The translations under genes and the position numbers were made by a program. The notes under the pieces are model-generated. The model was not told the DNA's origin and did no database searches. It saw nothing but the letters and a program-made list of their open reading frames with translations. 64,000 nt of DNA from Candidula unifasciata (Eukaryota > Mollusca > Gastropoda > Stylommatophora > Geomitridae): the NCBI GenBank assembly GCA_905116865.2, contig CAJHNH020000802.1, positions 275,001-339,000 on the forward strand, given 5' to 3'. Shown here one piece after another: positions 24,201 through 35,360 of this stretch. The first letter of the stretch is position 1, and the number at the start of each line of letters is the position of its first letter.

Positions 24201-25645
24201 CCTAGACTGGAGCTGGTCGCCCGGATCCTACTGTAGACGACGGTACGTGTTGTAACCTAGACTGGAGCTCGTCGCCCGGATCCTACTGTAGACGACGGTA
24301 CGTGGTGTAACCTAGACTGGAGCTGGTCGCCCGGATCCTACTGTAGACGACGGTACGTGGTGTAACCTAGACTGGAGCTGGTCGCCCGGATCCTACTGTA
24401 GACGACGGTACGTGGTGTAACCTAGACTGGAGCTGGTCGCCCGGTGTAACCTCCTACTGTAGACGACGGTACGTGATCCTACTGTAAGCTAGACTGGAGC
24501 TCGTCGCCCGGATCCTACTGTAGACGACGGTACGTGGTGTAACCTAGACTGGAGCTCGTCGCCCGGATCCTACTGTAGACGACGGTACGTGTTGTAACCT
24601 AGACTGGAGCTCGTCGCCCGGATCCTACTGTAGACGACGGTACGTGTTGTAACCTAGACTGGAGCTCGTCGCCCGGATCCTACTGTAGACGACGGTACGT
24701 GTTGTAACCTAGACTGGAGATCCTACTGTAGACGACGTACGTGTTGTAACCTAGACTGGAGCTCCGGATCCTACTGTAGACGACGGTACGTGTTGTAACC
24801 TAGACTGGGAGCTCGTACTGTAGCGACGGTACCGGATCCTACTGTAGACGATCCTACGGTACGTGTGTTGTAACCTAGACTGGAGCTCGTCGCCCGGATC
24901 CCTGTAGACGACGGTACTGTAACCTAGACTGGACGGATCCTACTGTAGACGACGGTACGTGGTGTAACCTAGACTGGAGCTCGTCGCCCGGATCCTACTG
25001 TAGACGACGGTACGTGGTGTAACCTAGACTGGAGCTCGTCGCCCGGATCCTACTGTAGACGACGGTACGTGGTGTAACCTAGACTGGAGCTGGTCGCCCG
25101 GATCCTACTGTAGACGACGGTACGTGTTGTAACCTAGACTGGAGCTCGTCGCCCGGATCCTACTGTAGACGACGGTACGTGGTGTAACCTAGACTGGAGC
25201 TGGTCGCCCGGATCCTACTGTAGACGACGGTACGTGTTGTAACCTAGACTGGAGCTCGTCGCCCGGATCCTACTGTAGACGACGGTACGTGGTGTAACCT
25301 AGACTGGAGCTCGTCGCCCGGATCCTACTGTAGACGACGGTACGTGGTTGTAACCTAGACTGGAGCTGGTCGCCCGGATCCTACTGTAGACGACGGTACG
25401 TGGTGTAACCTAGACTGGAGCTCGTCGCCCGGATCCTACTGTAGACGACGGTACGTGTTGTAACCTAGACTGGAGCTGGTCGCCCGGATCCTACTGTAGA
25501 CGACGGTACGTGGTGTAACCTAGACTGGAGCTCGTCGCCCGGATCCTACTGTAGACGACGGTACGTGGTGTAACCTAGACTGGAGCTGGTCGCCCGGATC
25601 CTACTGTAGACGACGGTACGTGGTGTAACCTAGACTGGAGCTACT
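21227..25645. repeat. 55-bp CpG-rich satellite, about 80 copies
   Basis: The unit contains CTAGACTGG, CTCGTCGCCCGGATCCTACT and GTAGACGACGGTACGTG; it is about 55% G+C with six CpGs in a much more AT-rich setting. Only a few positions vary (GATCTC, GAGCTC or GAGCTG; GTGTTG or GTGGTG; CCTAG or GCTAG). The GCTAG variant recurs at 21781, 22221, 22826 and 23761, spaced exactly 8, 11 and 17 units, so unit length is fixed for at least 2.5 kb. A block at about 24440-24960 has truncated and rearranged units. CGTCG and CGACG in each unit can pair as a short stem. There are no spacers, so it is not a CRISPR array. Confidence 0.98.
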
Positions 25646-27690
25646 TCTGCTCGGATCCAGTCGTAAATGTTGCAGGCTGTTACTTTCATTCAACTTTCTG
25701 CTTCTTGGATCTTTTCGAATGTATTTCAACTTTTTTATCAGGAGTTTCAAGCGTTGGTTCAGTTCAATACTTGATACAGTTTCGTACTTGGCTCATTATA
25801 TTATTTTAGCAGTCTTGTCTTTTTTTTAATGTTGGTAATTTAGTTTCCTGTGGCAAGGCGCCAAATATCTTCATATACTCCTGAGACTATTTAGTTTTCC
25901 ACACCCACCTAAGTTCAGTCAGGTGTGCCTAAAGGAAAAGGTATAATAAAACAGAGTTCTTACGTCTATTGTGTTTAACAAGACAGTGAATGATCCAACA
26001 AATCATATGAAATTGTTTATTATCAACAACACACTGTCCATTTGGGTATGGCGATAATTATTCATGAACAATAATGCGATCGTTTCAATAAAAGTTGCCA
26101 TGATGCTTGCTTCACTCTTCTAACAGGTTGTTAACAGTTATCAACTATTTTCAAACTCTTTTCTGACACGAAGGAGAATTATTCTTTCTTCTGACGAGGC
26201 AAGTATATCACAGTTACTCTTGGCAAGTCTCCTACTTTCTTTCCTTTTTCGTTCGTAAACTGCTATGTTCACAAGCAACTTTTGGACACACCTTGTCTTG
26301 CGACCTGGTGGCTAACATGCCTAGTCCTGTCCTGACTGCCTCCTCGACCCTCTCACTAACCCGGCCTTTCGTTCTCTTTCTGTTCTTCTCCGAGCGTCGC
26401 CCATTTTTGACACCGCTGTCACCCATCCACCAGCGTGTTGATTGACATCTGCCTCGATCCTTTAGCCGTTTGTCCCACCTAATCTAGAAGGAAGATTATT
26501 CTCTTTTTCCTGTCGGTACCCCCAGGGTTGTCACCTGACGAGTGTTGTAATCTACATTTCTAGGGCTCTAACTGTCTTGTCACTTAATGATAATTGGTGT
26601 CTCTTCTATGTCCCCGTCCAAGAGTTAATCACTACCTCTGCTGAGCTTGACTACCTTCGAAAAATCTGTGTTACCATCGCAAAAGGAACCCCGACCTTGT
26701 CTCGGTGTCATGCCGCATCTTTTCCTCTCACTTCACACATCCGTCAAAGTTTGCTAGTGGCTTTCAGTGTCTCATTTGCTAATTGCTCAAAACCAATCGT
26801 CTATATTCCTGATCTTTCTCCTGTTCACCACTGTCCTACAATACCGCTTTCGTCGGATGTTATCCATGGGCCTTGATACTTAAATGTATGCACTTGATCA
26901 GGGACATAACACGGATAGTTTTATGTTGTGGAAAAAAAAATTCTTTTCACTCCAATATATCAATAAACATAGAGAATGATAATTTTACTGTGGGAACAAC
27001 ATACGCTTCACATAGTTTGACATGTTTCAAAACGAGTGGAAACAGTTACTGCAAAACTACAGATGGTCCAAAGACCGTCTTCACACACATGTTATGATTG
27101 TGACTGAAAGCATATTGAGAAAGCTGAGGACAGGTATGCTCCTCCGTGCACAGTGAGATCCCTTCGGTGATGCTAATTCGATAGTTAGCATTTCTTAGAT
27201 ATGTTTCCCAGGGCGAGCAGATGTGTTAAGGCGTGGTGCAGGCAGACAGGCTGGCTAGTTCTGTCCCATTTAGTGGTCAATTGATGCCGTCAAGCTACAT
27301 ATGGTCACGCTAGCCATTGTGGTTTTCCATGACTAGATGTTTCCCGTCTACTGATTGTTGTAACCAATAAATCCAGGACGCGTTTTCAAGAAGCTTAACC
27401 ACTTCCTTTTCTGTACAGAGCTGAAAATTCAACCAGGTGACCGTTTCCTTACCCGCACAGAGCTGAGGGCTCCATCAGACGTGTGTGGCTGTTACCAGTG
27501 CTCTAATTATAGCTTTCTTTATTGGAGTTTCCATTGGGTATATAAGTTAGGCCTCTTGGTTTGCCACCACACCGAGACATTGTAGCCTTGCCATGTCAAA
27601 CATTTAGATCCTGGCCTCCAGAAGTGAAATTAGAACAATTAAACAACTTGGCGTAGACATAGGACAATTGTTTCCTTGTTTTTAACATGT
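25646..27690. other. About 2 kb without a recognised gene
   Basis: Single-copy sequence with moderate composition. An open frame at 26577-26876 (+) resembles nothing I know and lacks a convincing start or splice context. I annotate nothing here. Confidence 0.45.
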
Positions 27691-27691
27691 G

Positions 27692-27695
<4 letters not shown>

Positions 27696-27737
<42 letters not shown>
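27696..27737. repeat. CA microsatellite
   Basis: About 20 CA dinucleotides, 140 bp downstream of the receptor 1 stop codon. Confidence 0.97.
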
Positions 27738-27738
<1 letters not shown>

Positions 27739-27874
27739 CGTCGTCTGTCTGTCTATCTCTCTTACAGTTTGACAGGAATTGCCAGTTATGAGATTCATGC
27801 GGTACAGAACGCATATAACATGCGTTAACCAGTAAAGGATGGCCGATAGACACTTCGCCATTACTTGGACCTGT

Positions 27875-28867
27875 CTAAGCAACTCTGGTTTTCATGAACA
27901 GTTCTCGGAACGTGTATCGATACTTGGAACTCATGCTGTAATAGAGGAAGATATTCACGCTGGAGTTGAGGGCGTCAAAAATAAAGGCAAAACACCAGGT
28001 TACGTAGAAGACGTTAGCGTGCTCCCCGGAAACGCTAAACTCCGGGTTTAGAAAGGAAGCCATGGAGATGATGACGCCTGGAGTGTAGCAGACGATCAAA
28101 ACAATGGCGATCATAACCACCATGTTCATGGCCTTTCTGTCACGGCTGGACACAGTTTCAGCACAGCTCGTCTCCAGGTGAGCCTTCATGCGCCAGACAG
28201 TCTTCTGTTGCAGTTTTATTACTAAAACACAGGTCAGGATAATTACAACCACAAAAGAGATAAGCCCAAGAATGGAATAGAGAAAGAAAACTACACCTTC
28301 ATTTTTCTTTCTATCGCTTGTAAAGACTAGTCCAAGTAAGGTTTTGTTTCTGTGTGGGTAGAATTTCCAACCGATAAAAGTTGTTTGAAACTCGGGAACA
28401 AAAGAAACCATGACCAGGATATAAATGATACAAATTATTATCTTTGTTACTCTTGGGGTGATTATCTGTTTGACCTTCAGCGGCATAGCGATACATAGAC
28501 ACCTCTCGGCCGTGATAAAGACTGTGATCCAGCCGGTGATGCGGACAAAACAGATGTGGGGGATTCCTCCGGTCAGATGTAAGATTTCTGGCGGGTACAT
28601 GGGCGCATCCGAGTGGACAAACAACGGGTTGACGCAGACATCGAACCACAGCACGGTTATCAGACTGCACATGTCAGAGACGGCCAGTCCAAAAAAGCTG
28701 ATGTTCATTGGGGTTTGGAACCCTTGCTTGAAGAAGACGACAATGTTCATGACGTTAGCTACGAGACCACCGAGACTGATGGCGCTGGTGACAAAGACGA
28801 GATTGACAGTTTCATAAATCTCTCTGTCTGCATCACTGATCAGTTTGACTCCAAACGTGGTATTCAT
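27875..28867 (-). CDS. Chemosensory-type rhodopsin-like GPCR (receptor 1), intact
   Basis: An uninterrupted 330-residue seven-helix receptor in one exon, ATG at 28867. Helices fall near residues 22-46, 58-80, 102-122, 139-158, 190-218, 246-272 and 284-310. Family A marks are present in altered form: N38 in TM1, LAVSD with D65 in TM2, ERC (121-123) for DRY, CYTPG for CWxP in TM6, and NSSVNIFLYY for NPxxY in TM7. Sequons are NTT at residue 2 and NKT at 174 in the second extracellular loop. Cys106 lies at TM3 but that loop has no cysteine, so the usual disulfide is absent. The closest known type, from memory, is the family described as chemosensory receptors in the rhinophore and oral tissues of Aplysia and common in sacoglossans; a peptide or small-molecule ligand cannot be inferred. 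It is clearly paralogous to the receptor at 54376-55392 and lies in inverted orientation to it. Confidence 0.9.
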   Translation of the reverse strand: MNTTFGVKLISDADREIYETVNLVFVTSAISLGGLVANVMNIVVFFKQGFQTPMNISFFGLAVSDMCSLITVLWFDVCVNPLFVHSDAPMYPPEILHLTGGIPHICFVRITGWITVFITAERCLCIAMPLKVKQIITPRVTKIIICIIYILVMVSFVPEFQTTFIGWKFYPHRNKTLLGLVFTSDRKKNEGVVFFLYSILGLISFVVVIILTCVLVIKLQQKTVWRMKAHLETSCAETVSSRDRKAMNMVVMIAIVLIVCYTPGVIISMASFLNPEFSVSGEHANVFYVTWCFAFIFDALNSSVNIFLYYSMSSKYRYTFRELFMKTRVA

Positions 28868-31000
28868 ATCCGATGAGGGGCAGACATCAAGTGAACGCTT
28901 GACACCAAGTGGATGACCGAATCAACATGGACAGTGTGGTCACTGATCTCTCTGTTAGTCACTCCGGTCAGATACGAGCCTTCACAAATTACAAGCTGAC
29001 AAAATATTAACACCACTGTTATCTTTTTAGCCCTTCTGACAATAAACAAATTATGTTGCTAAAGTTTTAAAAGTGCTAAAACAAGGTTACTACCTAGTCA
29101 TGAACGCGGTAGACAACCTCATTTGTCAAAGTATGTCACTAGGGGGGGGGGGGGGGTAAACGAATAGATCCGTAACTCCGATATACCGTGCTAGATAGAG
29201 TTGTAGGCACTTTAGCAACATAACCCTTCGTTTTCAGTTCCATGGTGGTATGGATCGTCGGTCGTTCACGGCTGCAGTGACCAGCTACTGAACACAAACT
29301 TGTGTAACAAACCAGTCAACAGATGCGGGGCTTGGTTTTTGACATATCTTGTAAAGAATATGTACTGAACTATATAGACTCGTGTCTACATCATGCGCTA
29401 GCAAATCTCATAGGTGATCATCGAAACACAAAACGTAAACTCAGAAGTATTCGAGATTGATCGGCATTCAAATAAGTAGGTGCCGGCGTGATGCTGACCA
29501 CATCACTCATCTTGGACAGGTTGGTCTATAAAATATAGGTCTGGCCCTATATGCCCTACATGTCGAAAATAGCGGAAAAGAGGGTCCTTTACTTTTTTTT
29601 TTTTTTTTTTTTTGAAACAAATAAGCAGGAGAGAGAAGTAGAGATAAAACACTGGAAAACATTATAATTGAAAATCACTGCAAACGCAGCCAACTCTAAA
29701 TGGCGACAAAAAATAGTCGAATGGACAAGATTACTTCCACCTACACATGTATAGCTTCTGACCAATGAGAAAGTCGTTTTCAACTAAAGTCCGTTTAAAG
29801 AAGTTAAAAGAGCAGGGGTTGGGTTTCTGTTATTTGAAGGATATCCAGCAGTAGACATTGGTCGAAGGAGGCAGGTAGAGTACAGTAACAAAAGTGTGTC
29901 GAAGACATCAGTAACATGACATGAATGTTTCAGACAGGACGTTAGCTCATGACAGATCTGCACGGCCGGGTCAACCGCCCAGTCTTGCTACAGAAAACAA
30001 AATAAACAATGAAGAAAATTGGCGGCAAAGATTGTGCAGAAAGCGCCAGCACTGAAGGTGTGGTAAAATGTGAAACCTCCATCCTAAAGTCCTGATTTCC
30101 TACCATGTGATTTGTTGTCATTTGTTTGGATCTGTCTTAAGAGGCTACAGTTTTACACATATGCAGACGTAATGGAAGCGGTAACCACTGGGTTAAATTA
30201 GCAGCGACAATTGTTTTTCTAGTTCACTACCGACCTAAGCATTGAGATATTGGTTTCAGTGCCTGAAGCGAATGTTTATTAAATCAGCAGATGGTGTATA
30301 ATTGATGCTTTGATGCTTTGTTTAATTCTGCAAACATTTTTCTGTCATGCCTTTGTAATAACGTAACTGTAATGTGTGCTGTTTGTTTTGTTTTTAAAGT
30401 AATTGTCCATATACAGATTTAGTATTTAGAAATGTGCAACTACTGAAACTTGGGCAATTTTTTAGTTTTTTTTTTTTTTAACCTAGAGGTAATGTAATTC
30501 ACTAATTGCTTAGAAATGATCGTCATTACAGGAGACAAGTAACCTAGCCAGGCTGTTTACCCCAGCTCTGATTATATTGTTGATGCTATATTTTAGTGTC
30601 AACCGTGCAATTTTCTACGTTACAAAATAAAATAACTACGTGATTTGTTCCCTCCCAACAGATGGGAAAACATTATATGATTGTATCCCCTGCCTTTTCC
30701 CGAGGGGGAAAAAACAGATACAATCATCTGATATGTTCTGTTGTGTCAGGTGGACAACAGCCGGGGGGGGGGGGGGGGGGGGGTGATGCATGAGCAGCCG
30801 CACTGTGTGACAGGCTGTGATTAAACTTGGCTCCATTAGTGTCTGCCATTTAAACACAAATAATTATAATTATAGCTCAACTGCAATCCATCTTTTTGTG
30901 AGACACTGTATATGTTTTTACACACAGCTGTAGAGACCTCCGACCTTTCCACAAGGAGCCGAGTTTATCTATGTTCACAACTAGAGAACACCGATTTTGA
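28868..31000. other. Receptor 1 upstream flank, no other gene
   Basis: No coding exon recognised. A SINE-like body lies near 29470-29565. Homopolymers occur at about 29143 (G), 29592 (T), 30468 (T) and 30763-30783 (G). The receptor promoter is expected just upstream of 28867, but no decisive motif is visible. Confidence 0.45.
29465..29568 (+). mobile_element. SINE body fragment
   Basis: GGCGTGATGCTGACCACATC followed by CAGGTTGGTC and an ATATAGG block aligns by eye with the 3' body of the SINE at about 41765-42010. The tRNA-like head is missing. Confidence 0.4.
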
Positions 31001-31004
31001 ACCT

Positions 31005-31252
31005 AGTTGTGACATCCTAGCTGTTATAGCCCGGATGTTACATCCTATCTGTTATAGCCCAGATGTTACATCCTAGTTGGAACATCCTAGTTGGAACAGC
31101 CATGATGTTACATCCTAGTTGTTACATCCTAGCTGTTATAGCCCGGATGTTACATCCTAGTTGTTACATCCTAGCTGTTAAAGCCCGGATGTTACATCCT
31201 AGTTGTTACATCATAGCTGTTATAGCCCTGATGTTACATCCTAGCTAACAAT
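31005..31252. repeat. Minisatellite, left half
   Basis: Repeats of GATGTTACATCCTAG with GTTGTTACATCC or CTGTTATAGCCC. The same repeat resumes at 31635 after a LINE fragment. Confidence 0.88.
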
Positions 31253-31254
31253 TC

Positions 31255-31632
31255 TCCTGTGTGTGCAGTTACGTTCATATTCGACCTAGGGTATGGAGGC
31301 GTTGTTAATGAGAGAGCTGATAGACTGACAGGCACTGCATTAATTGAAGATGGCCGCCCTATGGATCACGCAGACATTGTCATTGCCCTTAGAGAGATAG
31401 GACGTTCCGAGGATTTCAAAGCAACGTGTCCACATCACTGCTAAGAATACGCGAATTAGGAGTAAAGATCGGCATAGCCAAGCATGAGAAGCACACTGGA
31501 CGCACACGAAGTCTTGTTAACCAAAATTGGACTGGTACTATTAACCGCACGACGCTGATGAAGAGGGGAATCTGAGCACCTATGGATGTGTCCGGAGTGC
31601 TGTGAAGATAATCTAACTGATAACTCATAACA
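31255..31632 (+). pseudogene. LINE RNase H / C-terminal fragment inside a minisatellite
   Basis: The plus strand reads GGVVNERADRLTGTALIEDG and MDHADIVIALREIGRSEDF, then (after a frameshift) ELGVKIGIAKHEKH and SLVNQNWTGTINR, and finally EHLWM-type residues after a stop. This is the end of the RNase H domain (the conserved ERAD acidic residue is visible) and the C-terminal region of the same LINE clade as the copy at 19745-20955, but from a different subfamily. It is 5'-truncated and inactive, with minisatellite on both sides. Confidence 0.7.
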
Positions 31633-31940
31633 ACCTAGCTGTTATAGCCCGGATGTTACATCCTAGCTGCTACATACTAGTTGTTTCAGCCTGGATGTTA
31701 CATACTAGTTGTTTCAGCCTGGATGTTACATCATAGTTGTTTCAGTCTGGATGTTACATCCTGGTTGATCAGCGTGGACGTTACATCTTAGTTGTTTCAT
31801 CCTGGATGTTACATCCTGGTTGTCTCAGCCTGGATGTTACATTATAGTTGTCTCAGCCTGGATGTTACATCCTAGTTGTTTCACCCTGGATGTTACATCC
31901 TAGTTGTTTCAGACTGGATGTAACATCCTAGTTGTCTGAC
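31633..31940. repeat. Minisatellite, right half
   Basis: Units of about 28 bp with GTTTCAGCCTGGATGTTACA and TCCTAGTT. It matches the left half in its GGATGTTACATCCTAG core but belongs to a GTTTCAGCCTGG subtype. Confidence 0.88.
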
Positions 31941-32365
31941 GTCTAGAGTCAATGCGCTAGAGGTAAGCGATGATGGAAAACAATGAGGAAGACTAGAAAA
32001 TAAATGTGGTTAGGACAACGAGTAGTTTCTCACTGAAATGCAAAAACGGATAAGTAAACAAAAGACAAGGCTTTCATCTCGTGCAGGGGACATTAGATGT
32101 AACTCATGGCCCAGACAAGGGATATGTATTTAGTCAGCGACAACACATACCCACATACGCAACACTCGACAAATCACCTGCCCGAATCTGAAGTTCTAAC
32201 ATGAATTAAACAAGTAGAATACAATGATCACACTCAATATAAGCTGATTTTCCAAAATGAAAGCATTCTGGCTTCGCAGATAAGAATACCTCCACAATAA
32301 TGTGTTTTAGACAAGGGCATGCGATGTTTACTCCAGGTAGTGAAGACGGGGTTCGTAAATCACTC
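31941..32365. other. Unique spacer
   Basis: No gene or element recognised. Confidence 0.45.
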
Positions 32366-32367
32366 TA

Positions 32368-32720
32368 ATAATGACGTGGTCCCGAGGGATGGCGTCTGCC
32401 TCGAGTGCTGGAGGTCCCAGGTTCAAGCTGGGATCTTTACTCGGGGACTCCTAGTAATTTCTGCGAAGTAAGACCGGAAGCCCGTGTTTGTTGTTGCGCA
32501 TGTTAAAAAATCCCTAGGCAGTTGGAAGTCTAAAAGAATAACCTAACCGTGCTGCCAGGGCAAAATTTGGAGTTGAAAATCTACCCAGAATGTTTCAGAA
32601 TCTTCGCCGGTGCTACTAACTTCGTTCACTGCGACGAGATTCTTTGGGCTCAGGCTTGAGTCAGACGTAGACGAAGCACTTATGGGTTACTACCCTTGTG
32701 CCATAATGTTACCCGTCGTC
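32368..32720 (+). mobile_element. tRNA-derived SINE, second family
   Basis: An A-box-like GTGGTCCCGAGGGATGG near 32376 and a B-box-like AGGTTCAAGCTGG at 32419-32431. The body (AAAAAATCCCTAGGCAG, GTCTAAAAGAATAACC) differs from the other SINEs here. The 3' limit is approximate. Confidence 0.5.
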
Positions 32721-33059
32721 TTAACCTAAACCTAATAAGGAGAACGACCTGCCATCAAAGCCTTTGCGTCCGGATAAACATGGAAAAAGACAACATTAAT
32801 TACACTAGTCAACAAATTTTCAAACTTTTTGTACCAGTTATTAAATACATAATTTATGATTGATTTTGGCAGTTAATGTTGAATTTACATTACAGTAATA
32901 CAAATAATGTATGCTTTTTTTAAACCCCTGGAGTGAACAGTTAGTCTTTCTGTTACAGTTTTAACAATTTAGGTTGCATGCCCAGTTAAAACATATTTCA
33001 ACATAAAATGATAGAAACTATAAATACAAAATATTTAAAGTTTCCATGTAAAGAAACAT

Positions 33060-34845
33060 TTGAGCCTTTTTCCTCATTATTCAAGCACTGTTGGGGCTAT
33101 CTATACTTCCTTCATGTAGTCAGTCAATGAGGGATCTCTTGTCACAGTCCAGCAGTAATCTGTAAGTATTAAAGGGCTCCAATTGCCTTGATATCTTGTC
33201 TCCAAAGCAGCAATGCCCTGATGAAATCGTCCACCATGCTCATCACAGACAGCTCCAGTCTGACATATGAAATCCAGATGAGAATGAAGAAAAGAATTTT
33301 CAAAGACGTGTTGCAGCCAAGACTCTCATACTTCAGAAGGAGATTCTCCACAATCTCATTGTAGTTATCAGATCTGTTGCTTCCAGGAAACATTGACCAC
33401 CGCTGACTTAAATGCTACTCGTGCTGCTTTTTCTTTTCCAAGCAACACGAAACTCTCATTGTGAAGACATTTCTTAGAAACTTTCTGATGAGACATTTAA
33501 AAGCATTACATGTTTTCTCCATGGCCATGAGAAAGTTGTTCAGGGGACACAGCTAAATGTGCAAGGATAGCAACCAAATCTTGCTGTTATCGACAAGTGC
33601 TTGGTTTTCAACGTTCTTACCTCCAGGCTACAATGAAAGTCTGACTGGCCTATTTCTTCTGATGTAATAGTCATGTCATGCACGACTATTCCATTTACAG
33701 ACAAAGCAGCAGTACTTTGTATATTCATCCTCTAGTCCAAGCAGCAGTACTGGGTATATTCATCCTCTAGTCCAAGCAGCAGTACTGGGTATATCGATCC
33801 TCTAGTCCAAGCAGAAGTACTGGGTATATCGATTCTCTAGTCCAAGCAGCAGTACTGGGTATATCGATCCTCTAGTCCAAGCAGCAGTACTGGGTATATC
33901 GATCCTCTAGTCCAAGCAGCAGTACTGGGTATATCGATCCTCTAGTCCAAGCAGCAGTACTGGGTATATTCATCCTCTAGTCCAAGCAGCAGTACTTTGT
34001 ATATTCATCCTCTAGTCCAAGCAGCAGTACTGGGTATATTCATCCTCTAGTCCAAGCAGCAGTACTGGGTATATCGATCCTCTAGTCCAAGCAGAAGTAC
34101 TGGGTACATCGATCCTCTAGTCCAAGCAGCAGTACTGGGTATATCGATCCTCTAGTCCAAGCAGCAGTACTGGGTATATCGATCCTCTAGTCCAAGCAGC
34201 AGTACTGGGTATATTCATCCTCTAGTCCAAGCAGCAGTACTGGGTATATCGATCCTCTAGTCCAAGGAAAACAGCGACCGCTTTTAAATAGCCGCAAAGT
34301 GATCAATGATGAGGATCGTAGTTTATACACTTCAAAAGCTGCTGAATATTTTCATAAGTTTCTTTCACGTGAACTGAGTGACTAAGTGGAATTGATGGTA
34401 ATACACTACCATTATTCAACAAAACAGCTTTACGACTCGTCCTCGATGAATCAATGAAAAGCCTCCACTCTTCCGATTTGTAATTGAGTTTTTGTGGTGC
34501 CATCAGCCCAAAAGTGTTGCGACATGCTGTAAGTTCACCTTCTTTGAAACACACAAAAACCATATTAAGCAGCTTCGGTCAGTATGTAACAAAAATTCTA
34601 ACATCTTCTGCCAGAAGATTCAACATTGTTGCAATCTGGAACCCAAAAACTCTGCTTTGTTTTTCGGTAAATTCAAATCTCTTACATGATCTTTCAGATA
34701 ACTTTGCATTTTTAAGAGTGGTTTAGTGGATGTAGTTTGTTCAAAATCTAGTAGTGCCATAATTTGAGTCGCCTCAAAGTAGTTTAAATGTTCATTGGAG
34801 TTGCGGGATTCCGCCAAGACCATTGCGAGCCAACATCTCAACATT
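33060..34845 (-). pseudogene. Dead transposon-associated ORF of a widespread multicopy family
   Basis: Read on the minus strand from high to low coordinates. 34470-34303 gives EEWRLFIDSSRTSRKAVLL and SHSVHVKETYENIQQLLK; then LGLEDRYTQYCC enters the 35-bp array. After it, 33728 onward gives LGLEDEYTKYCCFVCKWNSR, NVENQALVD and LNNFLMAMEKTCNAF; 33390-33100 gives NYNEIVENLLLKY, HSHLDF, GGRFHQGIAALETRYQGNW and TDYCW. From memory this is the order found in an uncharacterised protein family present in many copies in arthropods, cnidarians and molluscs and thought to be transposon-borne. Frameshifts, stops and the internal array make it inactive. I cannot assign a superfamily. Confidence 0.65.
33720..34268. 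repeat. 35-bp minisatellite generated from transposon coding sequence
   Basis: About 15 copies with TCTAGTCCAAGCAGCAGTAC and TGGGTATATCGATCC. The minus strand of one unit is the codons for LGLED-YT-YCC of the surrounding transposon ORF, and the ORF resumes correctly on both sides. The array therefore expanded in place from the element's own sequence. Confidence 0.93.
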
Positions 34846-35174
34846 TTAAACTACTTCAGAGTGCCATTTGGTTCAGTTGGGTAAACTCTCACCAAGGCAC
34901 GTGACACTAGCAGTATGTGACAATCCTTTTCTAACTTTTCCGTCGTGAGCAGTTTCTCCTAGATGTGCTTTAGACTATCACCATGGATTGTATCAGATTG
35001 TATCATTGTTAAGTTTATGGAAGTGCTACTATTTTCAATATTATACTATCAAGGGCAAAAATTGGATATCAATTTGTTAAGCAGGCATTCTCCTGTTTCG
35101 TCAATATGGATCAGTAGAACCCAGCGCATGACGTCATGATTCAGTGTAAATCAGTAGCACCAAGCATCTGACGT
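34846..35174. other. Unique spacer
   Basis: No gene recognised. It may include more decayed transposon sequence at its left edge. Confidence 0.4.
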
Positions 35175-35360
35175 CCTGAGTCCCTTGTTCTCACCTGGAT
35201 ATAGTTCCCTAGCTCTCACCTGGATACAGTTCCCTAGCTCTCACCTGGATACAGTTCCCTAGCTCGCACCTTTATATAGGTCCTTTGATCTCACATGTAT
35301 ACAGGTCGCTTGCTCTCACCTGGATACAGATCCCTTATTCTCACCTGGATACATTCAGGG
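35175..35360. repeat. 25-bp minisatellite, about seven copies
   Basis: Units with TCTCACCTGGATACAG and TTCCCTAGC; the right-hand copies are more diverged. Confidence 0.9.

Noticed and set aside
21227..25645. CRISPR-like regular repeat
   Set aside because: No unique spacers between units, eukaryotic context and no cas genes; it is a satellite.
28311..28876. Frames overlapping receptor 1 on both strands
   Set aside because: Shadows of the conserved receptor ORF in other frames.
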